From Micavibrio_A sp040381535 (GTDB lineage Bacteria > Pseudomonadota > Alphaproteobacteria > Micavibrionales > Micavibrionaceae), in NCBI GenBank assembly GCA_040381535.1, contig JBEIHF010000047.1, positions 1 through 6,529 of the forward strand: 6,529 bases of DNA, in the 5' to 3' direction. This document shows, in pieces, positions 1 to 5,784 of this stretch (position 1 is its first letter; the number at the start of each line of letters is the position of its first letter). Position numbers and translations under genes: made by a program. The notes below the pieces were generated by a model. The model was not told the DNA's origin and did not search any database. It worked only from the letters and a program-made list of their open reading frames with translations.

Positions 1-362
1 GATGACAGGAACACTACCCAGCCCGCTATGATCGCTTTGTTTTGCTCAAGCAGATGCACTGTATCCCAGATCAAATGACGGATGCCGTTGCACAGGTGAT
101 AATAGAGCGCGAAAGACCACCAGAACAAAATCAGCGTTCCGGGAACGGTGATGGAAAAATCCTTGATCCAGTCAAACGCTTCCTCGCTCACGGCGGCGCC
201 GATCAAAAATCCCGTGATGAGGATGCAGCCCGCGGCAAGACCCACACCCGTCATGCGGTGCGAGATCGACATGATCGCCGTCATGGGCAGGCGGTAAACT
301 TGCAGGTGCGGCGATAAAGGGCGCTCGTAAGTATTGGCGATGGGTTTGGGCGTGTCGGACAT
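1..362 (-). CDS. sdhC: Succinate dehydrogenase cytochrome b556 subunit, partial (C-terminus cut by window edge)
   Basis: This is the membrane anchor subunit of succinate dehydrogenase (complex II), which binds heme b and ubiquinone in the inner membrane. Translating the minus strand from the ATG at 362-360 gives 120 residues with no stop before the edge. The family usually has about 125-130, so only the tail is missing. The N-terminus reads RPLSPHLQVYR, then SISHRMTG at residues 32-39, the classic SdhC signature with the quinone-site Ser and Arg. Three hydrophobic segments are visible, at about 38-58, 71-92 and from 109 on. YYHLCNGIRH carries H89, which aligns with the heme-ligating His84 of E. 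coli SdhC, and H96 in the conserved GIRH. sdhD, sdhA and sdhB would be expected beyond the left edge. No clear Shine-Dalgarno precedes the ATG, but the conserved N-terminus begins soon after it. A promoter-like sequence lies upstream. Confidence 0.93.
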   Translation of the reverse strand, partial: MSDTPKPIANTYERPLSPHLQVYRLPMTAIMSISHRMTGVGLAAGCILITGFLIGAAVSEEAFDWIKDFSITVPGTLILFWWSFALYYHLCNGIRHLIWDTVHLLEQNKAIIAGWVVFLS

Positions 363-394
363 AGGGTTTTGAGAATCCAGAATTAAGGTGCTTT

Positions 395-423
395 ATGATA
401 AGGCGCAGTCCCGTGATTTCCAA
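395..423 (-). promoter_or_regulatory. Predicted sigma-70-type promoter of sdhC
   Basis: On the minus strand a -35 TTGGAA (423-418) is separated by exactly 17 bases from a -10 TATCAT (400-395, five of six consensus bases). This predicts a start near 388 and a leader of about 26 bases before the sdhC ATG at 362. A 6-bp stem with a 3-base loop (390-404, GCTTTA/TAAGGC with one G-T pair) overlaps the -10; it has no T-run and does not look like a terminator. The promoter would let sdhC be expressed independently of the genes upstream. Confidence 0.5.
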
Positions 424-439
424 CCTAAAAACTAGGGAA

Positions 440-964
440 TCAGGCGGAAATAAACATCAAGGATGTCCCGTTGACCGCATAGCGCCACATGCTGGCCCCT
501 TCCCCGTCTACAAGGAATTTATAGCCCAGATGGGACCCGCAATTCTTACAATGGACTTCCGTGCGGGGCAGGATAATGCCAAAATCCGTGGAAAGCCCCA
601 GCCTTTTGGGATCAATCGGTTCGCGGAATGTCGGGTAATCATTGGTCATAAGCTTTGTGGAAGCGGCAAACAGTTCCGTTCCGCAACCGCGGCAGGCATA
701 AACGCCCTTTTTGTAATTGCGCAGGAGCGGCGATGTACCCGAGGTTTCATTTTCCCCCATGCGCAGGATTTCGTAACCTTCATCGCCGAGCTTCTCGCGC
801 CATTTTTGTTCGGAAAGCTTATACGGGAAATTGGCGCCTTTTTTCTTCAGGAAATTAAAGTTTACCCAATCGGCCATCGCTTTGCCCGGTAACAACATCA
901 AGGTTGTGGCGGAGAGCGCGCTGCCAAGAAAAAGTCGGCGGGTGATCGTTTGTTTAAAAGACAT
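440..964 (-). CDS. Tat-exported MsrB-like protein lacking the catalytic cysteine
   Basis: This is a 174-residue protein of the MsrB (SelR) methionine-R-sulfoxide reductase fold. The ATG at 964 is preferred over an upstream in-frame ATG at 1063 because it starts a textbook twin-arginine signal: T8-R9-R10-L-F-L-G, a hydrophobic stretch to about 25, and an A-M-A cleavage site at 29-31. The domain is therefore probably periplasmic. Both zinc CxxC pairs are present (C91/C94 in CRGCG, C139/C142 in CKNCG), as is RTEVHC. Three active-site positions are changed, however. The family's GWPSF is DYPTF (Y110), HLGHVF is HLGYKF (Y148), and the R-Y-C-V-N catalytic motif is RYAVN, with Ala at 163 encoded by GCG. 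The four zinc cysteines are the only ones in the protein, so there is no resolving Cys either. The fold assignment is firm, but reductase activity is doubtful. It lies 43 bases after the upstream gene and 77 bases before sdhC. It should not be named msrB without caution. Confidence 0.88.
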   Translation of the reverse strand: MSFKQTITRRLFLGSALSATTLMLLPGKAMADWVNFNFLKKKGANFPYKLSEQKWREKLGDEGYEILRMGENETSGTSPLLRNYKKGVYACRGCGTELFAASTKLMTNDYPTFREPIDPKRLGLSTDFGIILPRTEVHCKNCGSHLGYKFLVDGEGASMWRYAVNGTSLMFISA

Positions 965-970
965 GTAGTG

Positions 971-999
971 AGAATAGAGCGCGGGGGGTCGATTTCCAA
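971..999 (-). promoter_or_regulatory. Predicted promoter of the MsrB-like gene, possibly giving a leaderless mRNA
   Basis: On the minus strand a -35 TTGGAA (999-994) and a -10 TATTCT (976-971, four of six consensus bases) are 17 bases apart. Standard spacing puts +1 at about 964, which is the A of the ATG. No Shine-Dalgarno is visible in the bases before that ATG, which fits leaderless translation. The -35 and its downstream flank (TTGGAAATC) are identical to those of the predicted sdhC promoter. The call rests on pattern matching only. Confidence 0.38.
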
Positions 1000-1007
1000 G
1001 CCGCAAT

Positions 1008-1604
1008 CTACATTCCCATAAGATATACCGGAGCTCTCCCGTCCAATCCGTGAGAACGAGCAAGCTCGATACAAGCGTCCGAAACGGTTTTCAGCCTCCA
1101 TTTCACCGCAAGCCATTCATTATAGCTTTTCGGGCCTTCATACTGTTTACCCAGCTCGTCACGCCTGTAGCGGTGAAATTTTATGTAATCGGTTTCGCTA
1201 AACACCGTATCCAAACCATGCACCACATCTTTGCCACGGGCGAACACATCAAAAAGGCCTTTGATCTCGGTAAGCCGCACTAGCACCATGCCATCGATAC
1301 CGGTATTTCTTTCATACGGGTTAAAAGCTAAAGCTTTACCAAGCCTGTCGTTCTCCGCCTGAAGATGGTTGCGCGGCGGCAAATTGAATTTGCCTTTCCC
1401 CTCTTCCAGCAACCGTGCATGACTTTCGTCGGAAATGACTTGCACCAGCTTGTGATGCAATCTGCGGGCATGGCCATACAAATTCAGATATTGATCAAAA
1501 AGCGTTTCAGGAACATGGATGTAGGTTTCCACAGCTTCGGCATGGAAATGCCCTGCAAGGCGTCCCAACGGCAAATCGAATATAGTTCTAGCGCGACCAC
1601 GCAT
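1008..1604 (-). CDS. Hypothetical protein, 198 residues, unrecognised
   Basis: I do not recognise this family. The ATG at 1604 is supported by a good Shine-Dalgarno, GGGAGAG (1619-1613), 8 bases upstream. The product is basic and rich in charge and aromatics, with many His, Arg and Tyr residues. It has no signal peptide, no membrane segment and only one cysteine (near residue 178), so it is probably cytoplasmic. Visible blocks are an N-terminal stretch with AVETYIHVPETLFDQY (about 24-39), a middle FNPYERN (about 94-100) and a C-terminal KSYNEWLAVKWRLK (about 159-172), which could be helical. It starts 47 bases downstream of the asd stop in the same orientation with no clear terminator between, so co-transcription with asd is likely. 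Nothing visible suggests foreign origin. It is supported as a real gene by the ribosome binding site, its length and its fit between neighbours. The function is unknown. Confidence 0.72.
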   Translation of the reverse strand: MRGRARTIFDLPLGRLAGHFHAEAVETYIHVPETLFDQYLNLYGHARRLHHKLVQVISDESHARLLEEGKGKFNLPPRNHLQAENDRLGKALAFNPYERNTGIDGMVLVRLTEIKGLFDVFARGKDVVHGLDTVFSETDYIKFHRYRRDELGKQYEGPKSYNEWLAVKWRLKTVSDACIELARSHGLDGRAPVYLMGM

Positions 1605-1651
1605 CGCCTGAACTCTCCCACATAATCAACATAGTAACAAAAGCCTTCGGA

Positions 1652-2674
1652 TTATGCCGCAGCTTTCATATATTTTCTTACCAAAACTTCAGCGATCTGC
1701 ACCGCGTTCAACGCCGCGCCTTTGCGCAGATTGTCAGACACGCACCAGAAGTTGATACCGTTTTCGATGGACGCATCTTTGCGGATACGGGACACGAACA
1801 CGTCGTCCTCACCCGCGATTTCGGCGGGCGTGACATAGCCGAGGTCGGAATCGTTATCGATGACGGTGACGCCGGGGGCTTTGTTCCATGCCTTTTTCGC
1901 ATCTTTTGGCGAGAACGGTCCTTCGAATTCCACATTGATCATTTCGGAGTGGCCGATAAATACAGGCACGCGCACACAGTTAGCGCAGACCTTGATCGCG
2001 GGGTCGAGAATTTTCTGGGTTTCCACGACCATCTTCCATTCTTCTTTCGTCTGGTCGTCTTCCATGAATTTATCGATCTGTGGGATGACGTTGAACGAAA
2101 TCTGTTTCGGGAAGATATCGGGATTGGGTTGATCGTTCATATAGAAATGACGGGTTTGATTGAACAATTCGTCCATGGCGGGTTTGCCGCCGCCAGATAC
2201 GGATTGATATGTCGATACCACCACGCGTTTGATGCGCACGAGGTCATGTAGCGGTTTCAACGCCACGACCATTTGGATGGTGGAGCAGTTAGGGTTTGCG
2301 ATGATGCCTTTTTTCGTGTGGTCGGCGATAGCATTCGCATTCACTTCGGGCACGACAAGCGGAACATCGGGGTCCATGCGGAAATGCGATGTATTGTCGA
2401 TGACGATAGCGCCGGCCTTCGTAGCGCGTGGAACGAATTCTTCCGACACTTTTGCGCCTGCAGAAGAGAGCACGATGTCGATGCCCTTAAAATCGCATTT
2501 GGCGAGGTCTTGCACCGTGATGTCCTTGTCACCGAAAGAAACCTGTCTTCCCGCGGACTTTTGTGAAGCCAGCGCAAGAATATCGCTCACGGGGAATTTA
2601 CGCTCATGCAAGATGGTCAGCATCTCATGCCCCACATTGCCTGTCGCGCCTACAACGGCCACTTTATAGCCCAT
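1652..2674 (-). CDS. asd: Aspartate-semialdehyde dehydrogenase
   Basis: The enzyme catalyses the NADPH-dependent reductive dephosphorylation of aspartyl-4-phosphate to aspartate semialdehyde, the branch point to lysine/diaminopimelate, threonine and methionine. The protein has 340 residues, the usual length. GATGNVG at 9-15 is the NADP-binding glycine loop. SHFRMDPDVPLVVPEVN at 96-112 carries the substrate phosphate-binding Arg (R99). NPNCSTIQ holds the catalytic cysteine C130. SVSGGGKPAMDEL at 158-170 is the conserved SGxGK region. CVRVPVFIGHSE at 233-244 supplies the substrate-binding R235 and the acid/base His H242. All catalytic residues are intact. AAGAGG (2688-2683) lies 8 bases upstream of the ATG as ribosome binding site. 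It is the first gene of the minus-strand block and diverges from the histidine kinase gene, sharing a 92-base intergenic region with a palindrome that may regulate it. Confidence 0.97.
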   Translation of the reverse strand: MGYKVAVVGATGNVGHEMLTILHERKFPVSDILALASQKSAGRQVSFGDKDITVQDLAKCDFKGIDIVLSSAGAKVSEEFVPRATKAGAIVIDNTSHFRMDPDVPLVVPEVNANAIADHTKKGIIANPNCSTIQMVVALKPLHDLVRIKRVVVSTYQSVSGGGKPAMDELFNQTRHFYMNDQPNPDIFPKQISFNVIPQIDKFMEDDQTKEEWKMVVETQKILDPAIKVCANCVRVPVFIGHSEMINVEFEGPFSPKDAKKAWNKAPGVTVIDNDSDLGYVTPAEIAGEDDVFVSRIRKDASIENGINFWCVSDNLRKGAALNAVQIAEVLVRKYMKAAA

Positions 2675-2709
2675 AACCTTAACCTCTTTTACCTATTCTT
2701 AAGCCCTTA

Positions 2710-2730
2710 CTGTGATATGATAATTCACAG
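2710..2730. promoter_or_regulatory. CTGTGA-N9-TCACAG inverted repeat, candidate operator in the divergent asd/kinase region
   Basis: A perfect 6-bp inverted repeat, CTGTGA (2710-2715) and TCACAG (2725-2730), encloses an AT-rich 9-base spacer. The spacer contains -10-like hexamers for both directions: TATGAT (2716-2721) and GATAAT (2719-2724) rightward, TATCAT (2722-2717) leftward. A dyad placed over the only shared promoter region would be well placed to control asd and the kinase gene together. The half sites resemble TGTGA/TCACA of CRP, but CRP uses a 6-base spacer. The regulator is unknown, and no good -35 accompanies these -10 candidates. Confidence 0.35.
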
Positions 2731-2766
2731 GTTCAACTCAAGGCTTTTCTTCTCAAATTCACCCTC

Positions 2767-5013
2767 ATGGACTTCCGTATTTTTGACCATATCCCCATCG
2801 GGGTCTGCATCCTGAAGCGTGACAGGAAAGTCTTATCATGTTTATATTCAAACGCGGCGTTAAAACGGATGATCGGGCTAATACTCGAAGGGCAGGAACT
2901 GGAAGAAATCTGGCCTTCCTCCGAAACCGCGGAACTTGCCAAAAAGCTGAAAAGTCCGACCCCGCCTTTCGAGGCCACTTTGCCGTTCAAACGCAACGGG
3001 CGCGCATGTTGGGCTTTGCTAACCATTTCTCAAGAGCAATATGAGGGCAAGGATTGCTACGCCCTTTGGGCCACCGATATTTCCGCGAGTAAGGAGGCCG
3101 AAGCCAGTTTGCAACGCGCCGTGACCAGCGCGGACGCGGCCTCGGACCAAAAATCCAACTTCCTTGCCACCATCAGCCATGAGATCAGAACACCCATGCA
3201 ATCGGTTTACGGTTTGCTGGAAATGATCGAACTCGAAAAACCCACCCCCAATATTCTGAGCATGGCGCAGACGGCGCGGAATTCCGCATCGGGTCTTCTT
3301 GAAATTCTCGATGACGTTCTGGATTTCGCGAAGATGGATGCGGACCAGATGGAGCTCGATCATTTCGAGGTGCCCGTGCGCACATTGGCGCGCGGCATTC
3401 TGGAAGCGTTGTCGGTAAAGGTTCAGGGCAAGAATATAGCGCTTAAAGACGATATCGGCGGTGACGTGCCTTTTGTTATTGTGGGTGACCCGAAAAGATT
3501 GCGCCAGATCATCATCAACCTGATGGGCAATGCGATGAAGTTCACGCAAAGCGGTTCCGTTACCATCAAAGTCAGCAAAGGCGGTGATGTTTTGCCTGCG
3601 CCGACGCGTGGATTTGTTCTGCGGTTCGAGATTGTCGATACAGGCATCGGCATGAGCGAGGAAGTGGCGGGAAGATTGTTCCGCCCGTTCTCTCAAGCAG
3701 ATAATTCTACCTCGCGCAAATATGGCGGGACGGGTTTGGGGCTTTCGATTTGCAAAAAGCTCGTTGAATTGATGGGCGGCGAAATCGGTGTGACCAGCGA
3801 AGTCGGCAAGGGTTCTATCTTCTGGTTCGAATTCCCGACCGAGGAAGTCAGCACCGATGCCAATGTTCTGGACCTTCCCAAACTCGATGGTATTTCGGTT
3901 TTGTCCGTCGAAGATCATCCCATGGGCGCGAAGGAAATTTCGAAGTCGCTTAAATCCATGGGCGCGCATGTGGAAAGCTGTCCCACCATCGAGGAAGCGT
4001 TGCGTTTGGTTCAACGCCGTCCGTTCGATGTCGGCGTGATCGATCAAGGCCTGCCCGATGGGTTGGGATTGGATCTGATCCGCGAGATCATGCAGATACG
4101 CCCTTTCATGGGACTTGTCATGTATACGGTCCGCGACGATGCGGGATTGCAACATTCGCTGCAATCGCTTGGCGTGAATTATCTGGCGAAACCTGCCAGC
4201 CGAGTCGGCCTTGGTGAAGCGGTGCGCGACGCGGCGGCGAACAGCGTGAAGCTGGATGCGACAGGCCCGCGCAAATTGATTATCGCCGAAGATACGGCAA
4301 GCGTTCGCGACGTGCTCAGCCGCCAGCTCAACAATATCGGTGTCGAGGCCACGTTTGTACCCAACGGGCGCGAGGCGTTGTATGCCGTGCGCAGCGGCGA
4401 ATATGGCATTTTGCTCACCGATCTTCATATGCCCGAAATGGACGGATACACGCTGGTGAAAGCCTTGCGCGAGGATGATGAGAAACTGGGCCGCCATTTC
4501 CCGATCATCGCCCTTACCGCCGATGTGCAGATGGCGCAGCGGCAGGTTTATATGAGCCACGGGTTCGATGAATGCCTACTCAAACCCGTTTCCTTGGGCC
4601 AATTCAGAAGACTTCTCATTCGCTGGGGACTGCTGACGGGCAGCGAAAGCGCTGGCGCTGAAACACCCGGAGTGCAATCCGCCCCCTCTTCTTCGGCCAT
4701 CGACCGCGACGCGATGATCCAGCAGATGGGCGCGTTCGACGAGAATGCGATCGAGATGCTCAAACTCTTTATCGATATGACGCGACCGCTCCTGGAGCAA
4801 CTTACATCAGCGGCCGCGGCAAAAGATCATAAGGCACTTAAGGAAGTCGCGCACAGCTTGAAGGGTGCCGCGCGTTCAGCTTGCCTCAACAAGCTCGGCG
4901 ATATTGCCGCGACCATCCAAAATGATTCGGAATCGGGCATGCTCGATCAGGGCCTTATAGAACAAGCCGCGGCGGAGTTCATCCGCGCGGACAAAGAAAT
5001 CGCGTGTTTATAA
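2767..5013 (+). CDS. Soluble hybrid sensor histidine kinase, HisKA-HATPase-REC-REC-HPt
   Basis: This 748-residue protein is a complete internal phosphorelay. Residues 1-110 look like a divergent PAS sensor domain (FDHIPIGVCIL near the start, ATDIS at 102-106). HisKA has FLATISHEIRTPMQ with phosphoacceptor H138. The ATPase domain shows the N box (N251, N255 in NLMGNAMKFT), G1 box DTGIGM (291-296), F box FRPFSQAD and G2 box GGTGLGLSI (320-328). Receiver 1 (about 375-490) has E382/D383, D426, T454 and K475. Receiver 2 (about 503-622) has E508/D509, D552, T584 and K606. A Ser/Ala-rich linker leads to an HPt domain with AHSLKGAA and H696. No membrane segment is visible, so it should sense a cytoplasmic signal. 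The ATG at 2767 is the first usable start after an in-frame TGA at 2713, and no good Shine-Dalgarno precedes it. No response regulator with an output domain lies adjacent, so the HPt must act on a partner elsewhere. The architecture is BarA-like but without the membrane part. Confidence 0.95.
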   Translation: MDFRIFDHIPIGVCILKRDRKVLSCLYSNAALKRMIGLILEGQELEEIWPSSETAELAKKLKSPTPPFEATLPFKRNGRACWALLTISQEQYEGKDCYALWATDISASKEAEASLQRAVTSADAASDQKSNFLATISHEIRTPMQSVYGLLEMIELEKPTPNILSMAQTARNSASGLLEILDDVLDFAKMDADQMELDHFEVPVRTLARGILEALSVKVQGKNIALKDDIGGDVPFVIVGDPKRLRQIIINLMGNAMKFTQSGSVTIKVSKGGDVLPAPTRGFVLRFEIVDTGIGMSEEVAGRLFRPFSQADNSTSRKYGGTGLGLSICKKLVELMGGEIGVTSEVGKGSIFWFEFPTEEVSTDANVLDLPKLDGISVLSVEDHPMGAKEISKSLKSMGAHVESCPTIEEALRLVQRRPFDVGVIDQGLPDGLGLDLIREIMQIRPFMGLVMYTVRDDAGLQHSLQSLGVNYLAKPASRVGLGEAVRDAAANSVKLDATGPRKLIIAEDTASVRDVLSRQLNNIGVEATFVPNGREALYAVRSGEYGILLTDLHMPEMDGYTLVKALREDDEKLGRHFPIIALTADVQMAQRQVYMSHGFDECLLKPVSLGQFRRLLIRWGLLTGSESAGAETPGVQSAPSSSAIDRDAMIQQMGAFDENAIEMLKLFIDMTRPLLEQLTSAAAAKDHKALKEVAHSLKGAARSACLNKLGDIAATIQNDSESGMLDQGLIEQAAAEFIRADKEIACL

Positions 5014-5047
5014 AAAGAATTAAGGGCAGGCCGCTTCGTCGCCGCCC
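5012..5047 (-). terminator. Possible intrinsic terminator of the pilin-like gene pair
   Basis: On the minus strand GGGCGG (5047-5042) can pair with CTGCCC (5029-5024) through five GC pairs and one G-T pair over a 12-base loop. TTAATTCTTTTTA follows directly at 5023-5011. The stem uses the last codons of the second pilin-like gene, and the T-rich tail spans its stop and the 6-base convergent gap, ending in the kinase's stop codon. The loop is large and the T-run interrupted, so the call is tentative. No terminator for the kinase transcript is visible on the plus strand. Confidence 0.35.
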
Positions 5048-5709
5048 GTGTCACCCGGATAGATGTTCGAGGGCTGTGCGATCATCCACACGCGAAAACA
5101 TGTGTTGGTAATGGCACAATTGGGTCCGCTGCCGCCGGCGGAGGTCAGGTTTTGAGCGCCAGCCGTTGCATTTATGATATCCGCTTCGCATTCCGAATAC
5201 TGATCGTCCAGCTTTGCCAGCGCGGTTTGCAGATAGGCGTCAGATTTGTTCGTGGCGGTGTAAAAGAAAACGCCGTCCGGTCCGTTGTAATATACCCAGT
5301 TACTGAAGAGTGCGGGCGGCGGCGGCATGAATTTGCCCGAAGAACCGCCGAATATAACGGCGTGATTGTTGGAGTTTCCGGGATTGCCGGGGCAGCGCAA
5401 AAATTGCGCCTGATTGTTCGCGGCAGGCGTATTGAGATAGGCGCTGCTGGGGTTCAAAGGATAAGGAATGGTTTCAAAAGACGTCACAAGTGTGCTGTCG
5501 CCCGCGGGATATGTAAGAACGCATTCCTGCACGGCGGAGCGGATGAAGTTCACCTGCGAATTCAGATCAGTGACAGTGTTAAATGTGTTTTGTGATGTGG
5601 TTTGCTGGCTGGAGGAATCCATAAACGTCGCCGTCAACGCGGCCAAAAGCGCGATGGCAATAAGAATATAAACAAGGGCGCTGCCCTTTTGAGAAGATGT
5701 TTTTTTCAT
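5020..5709 (-). CDS. Type IV prepilin-like protein, second of a pair
   Basis: This is a 229-residue protein with a prepilin-type N-terminus: a short basic leader (KKTSSQK), a K8-G9 processing site and then the hydrophobic helix SALVYILIAIALLAALTATF (10-29). The prepilin peptidase would cut after G9. The position-5 residue of the mature protein is Tyr14, not the Glu found in most type IV pilins and pseudopilins. The rest is a polar, Asn/Ser/Gly/Pro-rich presumably extracellular domain with a PPPP run at 129-132 and six cysteines (63, 106, 174, 198, 204, 228) that could form disulfides. AGGA (5719-5716) lies 6 bases before the ATG. It follows a similar gene by 75 bases, with a strong hairpin between them. 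It could be a minor pilin or pseudopilin, or simply a secreted membrane-anchored protein. No assembly ATPase or peptidase gene is in view. The N-terminal signature is clear, but the function is inferred. Confidence 0.82.
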   Translation of the reverse strand: MKKTSSQKGSALVYILIAIALLAALTATFMDSSSQQTTSQNTFNTVTDLNSQVNFIRSAVQECVLTYPAGDSTLVTSFETIPYPLNPSSAYLNTPAANNQAQFLRCPGNPGNSNNHAVIFGGSSGKFMPPPPALFSNWVYYNGPDGVFFYTATNKSDAYLQTALAKLDDQYSECEADIINATAGAQNLTSAGGSGPNCAITNTCFRVWMIAQPSNIYPGDTGGDEAACP

Positions 5710-5712
5710 TTT

Positions 5713-5719
5713 CTTTCCT
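5713..5719 (-). promoter_or_regulatory. Ribosome binding site of the second pilin-like gene, four bases after the hairpin
   Basis: AGGAAAG on the minus strand is a good Shine-Dalgarno 6 bases from the ATG (AGGA to start). It begins only 4 bases (TTGC) beyond the base of the 5724-5755 hairpin. An initiating 30S subunit would therefore touch the hairpin, which could lower translation or act with a standby site. Confidence 0.6.
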
Positions 5720-5723
5720 GCAA

Positions 5724-5755
5724 ATCCGGCCTTCCATCGGAATGGAAGGCCGGAT
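5724..5755. repeat. Perfect 14-bp intercistronic hairpin
   Basis: ATCCGGCCTTCCAT (5724-5737) and ATGGAAGGCCGGAT (5742-5755) are exact reverse complements around a 4-base loop (CGGA on the plus strand, TCCG in the minus-strand transcript). It lies between the two pilin-like genes, 29 bases after the first one's stop and 14 bases before the second one's ATG. No T-run follows on either strand, so it is not a standard intrinsic terminator. Likely roles are stabilising the 3' end of the upstream message, a processing site, or damping translation of the downstream gene. Confidence 0.85.
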
Positions 5756-5784
5756 CGCTGTATGAGGAAATACCGTTTTAAGTA

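Noticed and set aside
390..404. Small hairpin before sdhC, considered as a terminator of the MsrB-like gene.
   Set aside because: The stem is only 6 bp with a G-T pair and has no T-run, and it coincides with a better-supported -10 element.
395..892. A 165-codon plus-strand frame opposite the MsrB-like gene.
   Set aside because: The opposite strand encodes a clear MsrB fold with zinc motifs and a Tat signal, and this frame shows no motif of its own.
965..1063. Upstream in-frame ATG at 1063 as start of the MsrB-like gene.
   Set aside because: It would overlap the end of the upstream gene and bury the Tat signal 33 residues inside the protein. The ATG at 964 gives a standard exported precursor.
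1621..1656. 7-bp inverted repeat CATAATC/GATTATG between asd and the next gene, considered as a terminator.
   Set aside because: The loop is 22 bases, the stem is AT-rich and no T-run follows on the minus strand, so it could easily arise by chance.
2711..2729. CRP binding site (TGTGA...TCACA).
   Set aside because: The spacer is 9 bases and CRP requires 6. It is kept only as an operator of unknown partner.
3019..4560. A 513-codon open frame on the minus strand, opposite the histidine kinase gene.
   Set aside because: It lies wholly within the kinase gene, whose every domain is recognisable. The antisense translation is low-complexity His/Arg/Gln-rich with no domain, as expected of a shadow frame.
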